From a candidate division WS1 bacterium (lineage in GTDB: Bacteria > Armatimonadota > Zipacnadia > Zipacnadales > UBA5352), in contig PXBW01000198.1 of the NCBI GenBank assembly GCA_003566775.1, positions 1 to 45,290 on the forward strand: a stretch of 45,290 nt of DNA. The letters are read 5' to 3'. This document shows, in pieces, positions 1 through 8,468 of the stretch. Both the position numbers and the translations under genes were made by a program. Positions within the stretch are counted from its first letter, which is position 1, and every line of letters starts with the position of its first letter. The notes beneath the pieces are model-generated. The model searched no databases and had not been told where the DNA came from. It saw only the letters and a program-made list of their open reading frames with translations.

Positions 1-118
1 CCACGGTGAAGGCATGGGCGGAACCGACAAACGCCAGGGTCAGGACGGCTGCAACGACCGAAGGAAGCACGCAAATGCGTCGGGGGGGGGCAATTGTGTG
101 ACGGTGCGCATGGATCAT
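1..118 (-). CDS. Partial exported protein, N-terminus only
   Basis: Only the first 39 or so codons lie in the window, and the gene runs off the left edge. From the ATG at 118-116 the frame reads a typical Sec signal peptide: a basic stretch (PPRR), a hydrophobic core (VVAAVLTLAFVG) and a SAHA-type cleavage site. The function is unknown because the mature protein is missing. The start is odd. This ATG sits directly against the Shine-Dalgarno GGGAGGT, too close for efficient use. A second ATG at 111-109 has ideal spacing but is one base out of frame because of a run of nine C (82-90 on the plus strand). A C10 version would put the better start in frame. The signal peptide is clear; the true start is uncertain. 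Confidence 0.6.
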   Translation of the reverse strand, partial: MIHAHRHTIAPPRRICVLPSVVAAVLTLAFVGSAHAFTV

Positions 119-410
119 ACCTCCCGGTCACGCCGTTTGGTACTTCACCATATCCATATTACCACACCAGGACGCGCGGCCAAACGAGAATGTACGTTAA
201 GTCTTTGTGCATATCAGCGCAATACTTCGCCCTGCCGGTTGACGATTTCGTGGCCCGCCGCCCCTAGGCATGGCGAGAGGCCAGGTCCCGTCTCTGCGCC
301 ATTCTGCGGCCCGCGTTCGCATCGCGGCATCGACACAGACCACGATCTCGCCTCCGGGCAGGGGCGCCGATAGCGGCCCTGCCGGTTAGCTCTCAGTCGC
401 GCCGAGGAGC
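119..410. other. Intergenic stretch without a recognised gene
   Basis: Apart from the candidate minus-strand promoter at 156-183 and the tRNA promoter just beyond this stretch, I see nothing here. The one open frame lacks a ribosome binding site and family resemblance, and its composition looks noncoding. Confidence 0.5.
156..183 (-). promoter_or_regulatory. Candidate promoter of the left-edge exported protein
   Basis: Read on the minus strand, TTGGCC (183-178) and TAATAT (161-156) are separated by 16 bp. This predicts a transcript start near 149 and a short leader ending at the start codons at 118 or 111. The match is moderate and unsupported by anything else. Confidence 0.35.
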
Positions 411-439
411 TTGACAGGCGCGGGGGCCTGCCTTATACT
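411..439 (+). promoter_or_regulatory. Sigma-70-type promoter of tRNA-Leu
   Basis: A perfect -35 box TTGACA (411-416) and -10 box TATACT (434-439) are separated by the optimal 17 bp. Transcription should begin near 446, about 15 nt before the tRNA. This is one of the two best promoters in the window. Confidence 0.85.
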
Positions 440-460
440 TCACTGCAGAAAATGGGAAAT

Positions 461-548
461 GCCGAAGTGGTGGAACTGGTAGACACGCTGTCCTCAGGAG
501 GCAGTGGGATACTCTCCCGTGCCGGTTCGAATCCGGCCTTCGGCACCA
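461..548 (+). tRNA. tRNA-Leu (anticodon CAG)
   Basis: This is an 88-nt class II tRNA with encoded CCA. The acceptor stem GCCGAAG (461-467) pairs with CTTCGGC (538-544), followed by discriminator A and CCA (546-548). The T arm contains GGTTCGAATCC. The anticodon loop CTCAGGA, closed by CTGTC/GGCAG, has CAG at the anticodon position, which reads CUG. The long variable arm (GGGATACTCTCCC region) and the D-loop GGTAGACACGC are typical of leucine tRNAs. It has its own promoter upstream and a rho-independent terminator downstream. Confidence 0.97.
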
Positions 549-564
549 CGCTAACTCGCTGAAG

Positions 565-594
565 AGCGGCGCCGCCGCAGGGTGCCGCTTTTTT
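565..594 (+). terminator. Rho-independent terminator of tRNA-Leu
   Basis: AGCGGCGCC (565-573) pairs with GGTGCCGCT (581-589), with one G-T wobble, across a 7-nt loop. A run of T (589-594) follows directly. Confidence 0.85.
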
Positions 595-631
595 GCAGTA
601 CCATCATGGACGTGGCTGGAGGAAAGGGCAG

Positions 632-1147
632 ATGATCGACGAGCGGATGGCAGAGGCGATCAACGAGCAGATCAATGCCGAGCTTTACTCGGCGTACATC
701 TACTACGCGATGGCGAGCTGGCTCGAGGATCAGGGGCTGGGGGGTATGGCGCGGTGGATGAAGGCGCAGACCCAGGAAGAGCTGTTCCATGCAGACAAGT
801 TCTTCGACTACGTCTGTGAGCGCGGCGGGCGTGTTGCGCTTGCGGGTATCGAGGGACCGCCGACCGAGTGGGAGTCGGCCGCGGGCGTGTTCGCTCACGC
901 ATATGAGCACGAGCAGTACGTGACGGGTCGGATCAATGACCTCATGAGCCTCGCGATCGAGCTTGAGGACTACGCGAGCGTGAACTTCCTCCAGTGGTTC
1001 GTCGAGGAGCAGGTGGAGGAAGAGGATAACACCTCCACGATAGCCGAACAGGTGGCGATGGTCGAGGGCACCGGTCAGATGCTGATGCTCGACCGAGAGA
1101 TGGGCGCGAGGGTGTTCACACCGCCCGCATCCGGCGAGGAAGACTGA
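632..1147 (+). CDS. ftnA: Ferritin (bacterial, FtnA type)
   Basis: A cytoplasmic iron-storage protein of 171 residues, the usual length for the 24-mer bacterial non-haem ferritins. It oxidises Fe(II) at a di-iron ferroxidase centre and stores the mineral in its cavity. All centre residues sit at the classical positions: E17, Y24, E50, H53, E94, Q127 and E130. The extra third-site glutamates argue for FtnA rather than bacterioferritin, and no haem-ligand methionine is evident at the Bfr position. The start at 632 is chosen because GGAGGA lies about 9 nt upstream and the family begins MI-E; an in-frame start further upstream would overlap the tRNA terminator. It stands alone between the tRNA and a convergent isomerase gene. 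No Fur-like box was identified. Confidence 0.95.
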   Translation: MIDERMAEAINEQINAELYSAYIYYAMASWLEDQGLGGMARWMKAQTQEELFHADKFFDYVCERGGRVALAGIEGPPTEWESAAGVFAHAYEHEQYVTGRINDLMSLAIELEDYASVNFLQWFVEEQVEEEDNTSTIAEQVAMVEGTGQMLMLDREMGARVFTPPASGEED

Positions 1148-1166
1148 GAAGAGGCTACGCAATCGA

Positions 1167-1212
1167 GCGGCGCGCGGATCGCAGGGCTGCCCCTGATTCG
1201 CGCGCCGCGTTT
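1167..1212. terminator. Hairpin between convergent genes, probable terminator
   Basis: A 14-bp stem pairs 1167-1180 with 1195-1208 across a 14-nt loop and is followed by GTTTGTG. It lies between the ends of ferritin (+) and the isomerase (-). The T-run is poor, so it may act as a processing or stability hairpin. Confidence 0.5.
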
Positions 1213-1278
1213 GTGCGCGCTGCTTCGTCGAGTTCAGGCCGGATCGTTCCCATGCATCGGGCCGGACACCAAACGCGA

Positions 1279-2100
1279 CTATAGGCTCTCCCAACGCTCA
1301 CGTACGGCGGCAGTCTGGCGTATCCTTGCGACTACCTCTTCCGGGGGCGCCACGCGAATCTCAAGGGTTCGGCCACCCTTGTAGTCGTGCTCTTCCAGCA
1401 TGTCGAGGAAGGGGGCGAAGTCGATACAACCCTCGCCGGGAATGTAATGGTCGGTGCCCTCGGGATCCACGTCATGCAGGTGCAGTGAGAGAAGTTTGCC
1501 CGCGGTAAGTGCGGTGGAAAGCTCGTCCAGCAGGTCGAGTTGCGCCTGTTGCGTGTGGCCGATGTCCATGCAGATCCCGACATGATCGCCGAGGCCGTCT
1601 ATCAGTTCGAGAATCGAGACCATCGTGGAGCCGGGCCGACCGTTTCTGCCGATGTTCTCCACTGCGAGCGACAGTCCCGCATTACCGGCTTTCTCCGCCA
1701 GCACCTCCAGAGACGCCCTCGACCGGTGCGGAACCGCGGCCCACTCGTCGTCATTATCGCCACCCGCGCCGCTTACCGGGTGGATGATGATCTCCGGTAC
1801 GCCACACGCCTGCATCAGGTCGAAGTAGCGCAGGTTGGCTTGCACGGACGAAAGCCGCTCGTGGTCGTCGGCCAGATCGAGCATCCGGCCGTCCCTGGGA
1901 CTGTGCACCGAGGGTACAGTGATGCCCGCTTCCGCGAGTTGCTCGCACACGCCCGCGGGGTCCTGCTCCCACGCCGCGGTGATCGGCGCCCATTCGGCGG
2001 AGAGTTCGGCTTCGGTGAAACCGTTAGCGGCCATCAGATGAATCGCATCGTCGGCCGGAACGTGTCCGAACAGCCAGGTTGAGATTGCGTATGTGCTCAT
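1279..2100 (-). CDS. Sugar phosphate isomerase/epimerase family, TIM barrel
   Basis: A 273-residue protein of the xylose-isomerase-like TIM-barrel family (AP endonuclease 2 fold), cytoplasmic. Family metal-site residues are visible in order: H66 (SVHSP), H107 (IIIHP), E148 (AVENI), D179 and H182 (CMDIGH), H207/H209 (LHLHD) and E248 (LEIR). This glutamate/aspartate/histidine set supports divalent-metal isomerase or epimerase chemistry on a sugar or polyol. The substrate cannot be told from sequence. The ATG at 2100 follows AAGGGGC. It is the last gene before a convergent ferritin and is divergent from the PHP hydrolase at 2352, with a 251-bp gap holding no feature I can support. A second family member lies at 36322-37143 but is only distantly similar. 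Confidence 0.85.
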   Translation of the reverse strand: MSTYAISTWLFGHVPADDAIHLMAANGFTEAELSAEWAPITAAWEQDPAGVCEQLAEAGITVPSVHSPRDGRMLDLADDHERLSSVQANLRYFDLMQACGVPEIIIHPVSGAGGDNDDEWAAVPHRSRASLEVLAEKAGNAGLSLAVENIGRNGRPGSTMVSILELIDGLGDHVGICMDIGHTQQAQLDLLDELSTALTAGKLLSLHLHDVDPEGTDHYIPGEGCIDFAPFLDMLEEHDYKGGRTLEIRVAPPEEVVARIRQTAAVRERWESL

Positions 2101-2351
2101 GGTTGCCCCTTATGCTTTCGAGGTTTGTGCGTTCAAGGACCCCTGCAAGCCGTACGCGAGTGCGTGGAGAGTTTCCGCAGGGCGGACCGGTTCTTCGCCG
2201 TCGGCAACGCAGTATCCTGCGATGAGTCGGCGAATGTCTCTCGATATTCCGCCGGGGACGAGCGATACGTTTGGTCTTGCCTTCGGACCGTTCTCAGTGT
2301 ACCATGATCGGGTTGAAACAGGCCTGCAAGGAACACTCTGGAGAGATTAGC

Positions 2352-3146
2352 ATGTCCCACAACTTCTTTGACTGTCACACCCACACCGAGTTCTCCTCCT
2401 GCGCCGAAGATGTCACGCTGGAGGCTTACACCGAGATAGCCGCGACCACGGCCAGTGCCTTCGCAGTCACCGATCACAGCGCTCAGATATTCTACTCGCC
2501 GGATAATCGCTGGGGCTTCTGGAGCGATGAAGCGCTCCCGCTCTTCGAGGAGCATCGCGAGGGGGGAGAGGAGCGGATAGCGGAGTACATAGCCGCCGTC
2601 CGGGACGCGCAATGTGGTGGGATGCAGGTCGGCATCGAGCTTGACGTGCTGCCCGACGGGCGGAAGGTCTTCCCCGATGGATTGCTGGAGACGCTCGACG
2701 TGGTGGGAGGCGCCGTGCATTCGATGCCTGCGTTGCGACACTCGCGCCCGGTGGAGGAGATTCACGCGGAGTTCCGCCGGCAGGTGGAGGCGCTCGCCAG
2801 TCACGGGATCGACGTGCTGGTGCATCCCTACCGCCTGATACTCGCGGCAGACGTCCCGGTACCCGAGGATCTGCAGCGATGGACGACGATGATGGCGCGG
2901 GAGGCGGGCTTTGCGCTGGAGATCAACTCGCACTATCAGTTCCCCGAGCATGATGTGCGGATGGTGCGCTTTGCACTGGAGGTGGGTGCGACCATCGCGA
3001 TTGGGACCGATTCGCACCGGATGGAGGAGTTCGGCGATTTCTCCTATCATGAGCAGATAATGCGAAAGGCGGGGCTTACCCCCGAGACCTGGCAACCACA
3101 TATCTTCCGGGCGCGCACAAGGCAGCATGAGGCGGCCGCCGAATGA
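2352..3146 (+). CDS. PHP-domain metal-dependent phosphoesterase
   Basis: 264 residues, polymerase and histidinol phosphatase (PHP) superfamily, resembling histidinol-phosphatase or YcdX-type hydrolases. The trinuclear metal site is readable: H9 and H11 in the HTH motif, D41-H42 (VTDHS), E97 (IELDV), H123 (GAVHS), H158 (LVHPY) and D220/H222 (GTDSH). The protein should hydrolyse a phosphomonoester in the cytoplasm. No other histidine-biosynthesis gene is nearby, so a histidinol phosphatase role is unproven. The start at 2352 has GGAGAG 7 nt upstream and begins directly before the HTH motif. A 43-bp gap separates it from the lipoamide dehydrogenase gene, suggesting co-transcription. Confidence 0.85.
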   Translation: MSHNFFDCHTHTEFSSCAEDVTLEAYTEIAATTASAFAVTDHSAQIFYSPDNRWGFWSDEALPLFEEHREGGEERIAEYIAAVRDAQCGGMQVGIELDVLPDGRKVFPDGLLETLDVVGGAVHSMPALRHSRPVEEIHAEFRRQVEALASHGIDVLVHPYRLILAADVPVPEDLQRWTTMMAREAGFALEINSHYQFPEHDVRMVRFALEVGATIAIGTDSHRMEEFGDFSYHEQIMRKAGLTPETWQPHIFRARTRQHEAAAE

Positions 3147-3189
3147 GACGCAGTGCGGGCACACCTGAGATGAAGCGAGGAGTCTGCAG

Positions 3190-4644
3190 ATGAACGATGT
3201 GAAACAGTACGATCTGGCGATAATCGGCAGCGGACCGGCGGGATATGTTGCGGCCCTGCGCGCCCGTCAGCTTGAGATGTCGGTCGCGTTGATCGAGAGT
3301 CGCGAGTTGGGCGGAACCTGCCTGAACCGCGGCTGCATTCCATCGAAGGCCATGCTTCACGCCGCCGAGGTGCTGGAGACCTGCGAGTCCGCAGCTCGTT
3401 TCGGAGTCAGCGTCGATGGTGTTGAGTTCGACGTCGATCGCGCACGCCGACATGTGCAGCGTTCGGTCAAACAGCTTGCCTCCGGGGTGGGAACACTGCT
3501 GGACAATGCCGGAGTCGATGTTCTGCGGGGCCACGGCAGTTTCGTCGATGAGCACGAATTACTGATAGAGGGCTCCGATGGGCAGCAGCAGATTGAGGCC
3601 GAGCACGTTATCGTCGCCACCGGCTCGGAGCCGATCACAGAGATCGTCGAAGGCGCCGACGGCCATGGGGTCTGGACGAGCGACGAGGCACTCGCGCTGC
3701 CGGGCATCCCACAGTCAATGACCGTCATCGGCACCGGCGCGACCGGGACTGAGATGGCGATGGCTTACCTTGCCTTTGGGGCGGAAGTCACGGTGGTGGA
3801 ACTATTCGATCGCGCCCTGCCTCGCGAGGATCATGAAGCGGGCGAGGTGGTCATGCGCAGCTTCCAGCGCAGCGGTGGTAAGGTGGAGGTCAATGCCCGC
3901 GTGGAGCGCATCGAAGACGCCGGAGATCTCAAGCGCGTGATCTTCGAGCAAGATGGAGAGGAGCATCATATCGACTCGGAGGTGGTGCTGCTGGCAATCG
4001 GTAGAAGAGCCAATCTCGATCGCCTGAACGCGGAGCAGATCGGCATGCGCACCGAGAGCTACGGCATCTGCGTGCAGGATGACGTGATGACCCCGGCCTC
4101 CGAGCAGGACCACGCACCGCGGGCGATGTGTCCGGGGACACAACTGCGCACTTCCATCGATCATATCTACGCAGTCGGGGACTGCATCCGCGGCATAGGC
4201 CTGGCTCATCTCGCCATGAAGGAGGGCATCGCGGCGGTTGAGACCATCGCGGGGCTGGACGCTCACATCGATTACAACGCGGTTCCTACCTCAATGTACA
4301 CCCATCCTGAGGTCGCCTCGGTCGGCCTGATGGAGTACCGAGCCCGAGAGCTGGGGATGAATGTGAACGTCGGAAGCTTCTCGTTCGCCGCGAATGGTCG
4401 CGCGGTATGCACGGCCAGGCGCGAGGGCTTCGCGAAGCTGATCTCAGACCCGGACACGGGACGGCTCCTCGGCGCAACCGTCTGTGGCATGTACGCAACT
4501 GAGCTTCTTCCCGAGCTTACGATGGCCGTTCAGCGCGAGTTGCCGGTGGACGCGATCATCGACGTGGTCCACGCACACCCGACGTTCAGTGAGGCGGTGC
4601 ACGAGGCGGCGCTCGCGACACAGGACAGGACGTTGCACAGTTAG
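3190..4644 (+). CDS. lpdA: Dihydrolipoamide dehydrogenase (E3) family flavoprotein
   Basis: A 484-residue pyridine-nucleotide disulfide oxidoreductase that reoxidises dihydrolipoyl groups using FAD and NAD+. Visible are the FAD-binding GSGPAGY (13-19), the redox disulfide in GGTCLNRGCIP (C44 and C49), a second dinucleotide motif GTGATGTEMA near 180, the FAD segment YAVGDC near 330 and the catalytic dyad H463/E468 in HAHPTFSE. Two points are unusual: about 20 extra residues between the central domain and YAVGDC (rich in P, E and Cys, around MTPASEQ), and the absence of E1, E2 or glycine-cleavage genes nearby. It may serve a dispersed complex or another disulfide partner. GAGGAG precedes the start by 8-9 nt. 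Confidence 0.92.
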   Translation: MNDVKQYDLAIIGSGPAGYVAALRARQLEMSVALIESRELGGTCLNRGCIPSKAMLHAAEVLETCESAARFGVSVDGVEFDVDRARRHVQRSVKQLASGVGTLLDNAGVDVLRGHGSFVDEHELLIEGSDGQQQIEAEHVIVATGSEPITEIVEGADGHGVWTSDEALALPGIPQSMTVIGTGATGTEMAMAYLAFGAEVTVVELFDRALPREDHEAGEVVMRSFQRSGGKVEVNARVERIEDAGDLKRVIFEQDGEEHHIDSEVVLLAIGRRANLDRLNAEQIGMRTESYGICVQDDVMTPASEQDHAPRAMCPGTQLRTSIDHIYAVGDCIRGIGLAHLAMKEGIAAVETIAGLDAHIDYNAVPTSMYTHPEVASVGLMEYRARELGMNVNVGSFSFAANGRAVCTARREGFAKLISDPDTGRLLGATVCGMYATELLPELTMAVQRELPVDAIIDVVHAHPTFSEAVHEAALATQDRTLHS

Positions 4645-4740
4645 CAGTCAGGCAGGAACGGCGGGCGACAGCAGCAAAGACAGATATGAAAGCAAGGAAG
4701 GGCAACACGGAGTGACGTGGTGGATTCTGAGGTGGTCGCG

Positions 4741-6267
4741 ATGAAGCTGGCTTCGGCGGACGAGATGCGTGAGATGGACCGGCAGACTATCGAAGATTGG
4801 GGGCTGCCCGGCGCTGTGTTGATGGAGAATGCGGGGAGGGCGGCAACGAGTGTCTGTGAGGAGTTGCTGGTTGATCTGCCGCCCGGCCCGGTAGTTGTGG
4901 TAGCCGGCAAGGGGAACAACGGGGGCGATGGCTTCGTGGTCGCGCGCTGGCTGCACGGAGCGGGCAGAGAGGTTCGGGTGTGTCTGCTGACGAAGCTCGA
5001 TGAGCTATCCGGCGACGCCGGGATCAATGCGAGCTTCGCACGGCGCATGGGCGTGCCGATCCAGGAAGAGACGGGACGCAGGGCGATAGACGAGCATCTC
5101 GCCCACGCAACACTCATTGTTGACGCAGTTCTCGGGACCGGCGTCAGTGGCGAGGTTCGCGGCCCGGCACGTGAGGCGATCGCGGCAATCAACGCTGCCG
5201 ACGCGCCGGTTGTCGCCATCGATATTCCCTCGGGTGTACACGCCGACACTGGAGCGATTCTCGGCGACGCGGTCGAGGCGCATACCACCGTCAGCTTCGC
5301 GCTCGCGAAGATCGGCCTCTATCAGCACCCCGGCCGCGCATTTTGCGGCCGGATCATAATCGCGCCAATCGGCATGGCGCGGGAGTTGACCGATTCCGAC
5401 CAGCTTCAGACGAATCTGACGACCGCGGCCGACGCTGCAACGATGCTCCCGGGGCGCAGGCCCGATATGCACAAAGGAGACGCGGGACGGCTGCTGATCG
5501 TTGCAGGCTCGGTGGGGATGACTGGAGCCGCGGCGTTAACGGCGAACGGAGCACTCCGCTCGGGCGCGGGGCTGGTGTACGTAGCCTGCCCGGAGAGCCT
5601 CAACGATGTGCTGGAGATGAAGTGTACCGCGGCCCTGACCAGGCCCATGGCGGAGACTGCGGAGCGCTCGCTGGCATTGCGGGCTCTCGACGCGATTCTC
5701 GAGGCGGCGGAGCCGGTTGACGCGGTGGTACTCGGACCCGGCCTATCGCAAAACGATGAGAGCGCGGAGCTTGCGCGGCGGCTCGCGGCGGAGATCGAGT
5801 TGCCGATGATTATCGATGCAGACGGGTTGAACGCTTTCGCCGGACGCGCGGAAGACCTGGCGGACAGAGCGGCTCAGACGGTGCTCACACCCCATCCGGG
5901 GGAGATGGCGCGCCTGACGGGAGCTTCTGCGGGTGAGATCCAGTCGGATCGCCAGGCAGCGGCGCGCGGACTGTCCGCACGGATCGGCTGCGTGGTGCTG
6001 CTCAAGGGCGCTTCGACGGTCGTCGCGGCGCCTGACGGAGAAACGTGGATCAATCCGACCGGAAACGATGGCCTTGCCACCGGCGGTTCGGGCGATGTAC
6101 TCTCGGGGATGATTGGAGCATTCCTCGCAGGCGGAGCGGAGCCTTTGCGAGCGGGGGTGGCTGGCGCCTACTACCACGGCCTCGCGGCTCAGACGGCGAC
6201 GAGTCCGCGGGCCATGATGCCCGGCGATATCCTGGATGCCCTGCCCAACGTGTTCCCCGAACGCTGA
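4741..6267 (+). CDS. nnr: Bifunctional NAD(P)H-hydrate repair enzyme (epimerase/dehydratase)
   Basis: 508 residues, a fusion of an NnrE-type epimerase and an NnrD-type ADP-dependent dehydratase. It converts damaged R-NAD(P)HX to the S form and then dehydrates it to NAD(P)H. The N-terminal half shows ENAGRAA and GKGNNGGDGFVVAR. The C-terminal half, ribokinase-like, shows LTPHPGEMARL and GNDGLATGGSGDVLSG, the nucleotide and catalytic aspartate region. The length equals other fused enzymes. I chose the ATG at 4741 because the family begins MK-aliphatic and GAGGTGG lies upstream; an in-frame GTG at 4717 is possible. It sits in a metabolic + strand run. Confidence 0.95.
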   Translation: MKLASADEMREMDRQTIEDWGLPGAVLMENAGRAATSVCEELLVDLPPGPVVVVAGKGNNGGDGFVVARWLHGAGREVRVCLLTKLDELSGDAGINASFARRMGVPIQEETGRRAIDEHLAHATLIVDAVLGTGVSGEVRGPAREAIAAINAADAPVVAIDIPSGVHADTGAILGDAVEAHTTVSFALAKIGLYQHPGRAFCGRIIIAPIGMARELTDSDQLQTNLTTAADAATMLPGRRPDMHKGDAGRLLIVAGSVGMTGAAALTANGALRSGAGLVYVACPESLNDVLEMKCTAALTRPMAETAERSLALRALDAILEAAEPVDAVVLGPGLSQNDESAELARRLAAEIELPMIIDADGLNAFAGRAEDLADRAAQTVLTPHPGEMARLTGASAGEIQSDRQAAARGLSARIGCVVLLKGASTVVAAPDGETWINPTGNDGLATGGSGDVLSGMIGAFLAGGAEPLRAGVAGAYYHGLAAQTATSPRAMMPGDILDALPNVFPER

Positions 6268-6318
6268 AACACACTGATCACTCAGCCGCGGGATGAAGCT
6301 GATCGGAGGCAGAACACG

Positions 6319-7059
6319 ATGCGACTGACACCGATGGTCTGCGCCCATCGCGGGCGTTCCGAGATTGTGCCCGAGAACACGATGGCGGCTTACGAGGCCG
6401 CGATCGAGATCGAGGCCGACTTCATGGAGCTTGATGTACGCCGCACCGCTGACGGCACAATCGTATGTATCCACGATCCGACCGTCGAGCGCACCACCGA
6501 TGGTGCGGGCGAGGTGGAGGAACTGACCCTTGACGAACTGCGCGCCCTTGACGCCGGAGCGTGGAAGGGCGAGGAGTACGCCGGAGAGCGAATTCCGCTG
6601 CTCTCCGAGGTGTTGGAGCAGATCGCACCGCGCCTGGTGATCGATATCGAGATCAAACAGCGCGGGATCGCCGAGCAGGTGGTCGAGGAGATACAGGCCG
6701 CGGAGGCGGTCAGACGTGTCAGCGTGGTCTCTTTTGATACTGATGACCTGCGAACCGTCAGGAGCGCGCAGCCTCGCATCTCATGCGGCTTCATCACCTC
6801 CGGGCCGGAGGATTCATCGGCCGAGGCGGCGCGGGATCTGATTGATGAGGCGCTGGAATGCGGCGCAGGCTTCATCTCATGCCATCACGCCAACGTCGCA
6901 GAGGTGCTCGTGCGCGAGTGTCACCTGATGGGGATGATCCTGATGGCGTGGACGATGGATGAGCGTGAGGACATTCAGCGCATGATAGATCTGCGGGTGG
7001 ATGCGCTGGTGAGCAATCTTCCCGGCCGGGTTATCGAGATGCTCGGAGGGGACGGATAA
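6319..7059 (+). CDS. glpQ/ugpQ-like: Glycerophosphodiester phosphodiesterase
   Basis: 246 residues, a compact GDPD domain without signal peptide, so probably cytoplasmic (UgpQ-like). It hydrolyses glycerophosphodiesters to glycerol-3-phosphate and an alcohol. Catalytic and metal residues are present: H10-R11 (AHRG), E19-N20 (PENT), E37 and D39 (MELDV) and H52 (IHDP). GGAGG lies 9 nt before the ATG. The gene is followed after 2 nt by thiD, so translation is probably coupled, although the two pathways are unrelated. Confidence 0.92.
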   Translation: MRLTPMVCAHRGRSEIVPENTMAAYEAAIEIEADFMELDVRRTADGTIVCIHDPTVERTTDGAGEVEELTLDELRALDAGAWKGEEYAGERIPLLSEVLEQIAPRLVIDIEIKQRGIAEQVVEEIQAAEAVRRVSVVSFDTDDLRTVRSAQPRISCGFITSGPEDSSAEAARDLIDEALECGAGFISCHHANVAEVLVRECHLMGMILMAWTMDEREDIQRMIDLRVDALVSNLPGRVIEMLGGDG

Positions 7060-7061
7060 GG

Positions 7062-7883
7062 ATGGCTGATCCAGCTAACCTACGATATCCGGTGGCGCTC
7101 ACCATCGCGGGTTCAGACTCGGGGGGCGGCGCAGGGATTCAGGCGGATCTTAAGACCTTCACGGTGCTCGGCGTCTATGGCATGAGCGCGTTAACCGCGG
7201 TAACCGTTCAGAACACAGTTGAGGTTCGCGACGCGCAGGTGTTCGAACCCCAGTTCGTTGCAGGACAGATCGACGCAGTGCTTGAGGACATGGGCTGTCA
7301 TGCGGCCAAGACCGGGATGCTTGGTACCGCTGAGGTGGTGGCGTCGGTGGCCGACAGGCTCGCCACTCACGGAGTGCGCAACGTGGTGGTCGATCCGGTG
7401 ATGCTGGCGAAGTCAGGCGACCGCCTGCTGGCCGAGGATGCGCAGCGCGCGGTGGTCGAGGAACTACTGCCGGTCGCGCGCATCGTCACACCGAATCTGC
7501 CGGAGGCGGAGACGCTGTTGGAGCGGGAGATTGCCCCCGATGAGATGGCCGAAGCGGCTCGGGCATTATGTGAGTTCGGCGTGGACGCAGCCATCATCAA
7601 GGGCGGGCACCTCGGCGGCGGTGAGGCAGTGGATGTTCTCTACGACGCACAGAGCGGCGAATCATACCGCTACCGGGCGCCGCGAATCGACACGAAGAAC
7701 ACGCACGGGACCGGTTGCACCTTCTCGGCGGCCATCGCCGCGTTCCTCGCCCGTGGTTGGCGGCTGGAGCGTGCGGTGGGATGGGCGAAGCGGTTCGTCA
7801 CTGAGGCGATCCGGCGCGGCCTGCCGCTGGGAGAGGGGCACGGGCCGACCGATCATATCGGAGCAGGCAGATTATTTCGGTAG
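7062..7883 (+). CDS. thiD: Hydroxymethylpyrimidine (phosphate) kinase
   Basis: 273 residues, ribokinase superfamily. It phosphorylates HMP and HMP-phosphate for thiamine synthesis. The family signature GSDSGGGAGIQADLKTF (from residue 17) and the C-terminal NTHGTGCTFSAAIA motif with the anion hole are intact. The start codon lies 2 nt after the preceding stop, consistent with translational coupling. No other thiamine gene or TPP riboswitch is visible here, so it may work in salvage or with distant genes. Confidence 0.95.
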   Translation: MADPANLRYPVALTIAGSDSGGGAGIQADLKTFTVLGVYGMSALTAVTVQNTVEVRDAQVFEPQFVAGQIDAVLEDMGCHAAKTGMLGTAEVVASVADRLATHGVRNVVVDPVMLAKSGDRLLAEDAQRAVVEELLPVARIVTPNLPEAETLLEREIAPDEMAEAARALCEFGVDAAIIKGGHLGGGEAVDVLYDAQSGESYRYRAPRIDTKNTHGTGCTFSAAIAAFLARGWRLERAVGWAKRFVTEAIRRGLPLGEGHGPTDHIGAGRLFR

Positions 7884-7957
7884 GACGTCGCCCGAGGGGA
7901 GCGTGCGGTCTTCTCTGACGCTCTGCCGCGAGTAATGACAAAGAAGGAGAGTTCACT

Positions 7958-8452
7958 ATGGCGGACATGCTGGTGCGTCTCTACGATCTTCCGGACGTCT
8001 CCGACGCGATTGCGCAGCTTGCAGAGGAGGGCATCGTGATCCGCCGTCCTCAGCCGTGGGAGCTTAGTGCGCTTCGACGCTTCATCGCCGAACACTTCAG
8101 CGAGGGCTGGGCGGACGAGACCTCGGCAGGCTTCGCCAACAAACCGATCTCAGTGTTCATCGCACAGGAGGAAAGCCGGATCGTGGGCTTTGCGGCCTAC
8201 GAATGCACTCGCCGCAACTTCTTCGGGCCGATGGGCGTGGATGAAGCCTATCGCAAGCGAGGAATCGGAGGTGTGCTGACCGTGGCGTGCCTCGAGGCAA
8301 TGGAGCAGATGGGCTACGGTTACGCGATCATCGGCAGTGCCGGGCCGACGGACTTCTATCGCAAGTGCTGCGGTGCGGAAGTGATCGAGGACAGCGAGCC
8401 CGGCATATACTGTTATACACGACTCCAGCATCCGGTCGAGCAGGAAGAGTGA
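7958..8452 (+). CDS. GNAT family N-acetyltransferase
   Basis: 164 residues. The acetyl-CoA pyrophosphate-binding loop is visible in VDEAYRKRGIGGVL (R/Q-x-x-G-x-G), followed by an amphipathic helix and a strand with FYRKCCGAEV, typical of the C-terminal half of GNAT proteins. The acceptor substrate is not predictable. AAGGAGA lies about 10 nt upstream of the ATG. It is the last gene of the + run and is convergent with the glycosidase gene, with a gap of only 16 bp and no obvious terminator. Confidence 0.85.
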   Translation: MADMLVRLYDLPDVSDAIAQLAEEGIVIRRPQPWELSALRRFIAEHFSEGWADETSAGFANKPISVFIAQEESRIVGFAAYECTRRNFFGPMGVDEAYRKRGIGGVLTVACLEAMEQMGYGYAIIGSAGPTDFYRKCCGAEVIEDSEPGIYCYTRLQHPVEQEE

Positions 8453-8468
8453 TCGGTCTTACCCTGGA

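Noticed and set aside
14-373. Open frame of 119 codons on the plus strand at the left edge
   Set aside because: It has no ribosome site or family resemblance and overlaps the signal-peptide gene on the other strand. The Arg/His/Gly-rich composition is typical of shadow frames in GC-rich DNA.
2133-3164. 343-codon frame opposite the PHP gene
   Set aside because: The PHP protein shows a full set of metal motifs, while this frame shows no domain and has the codon pattern of an antisense shadow.
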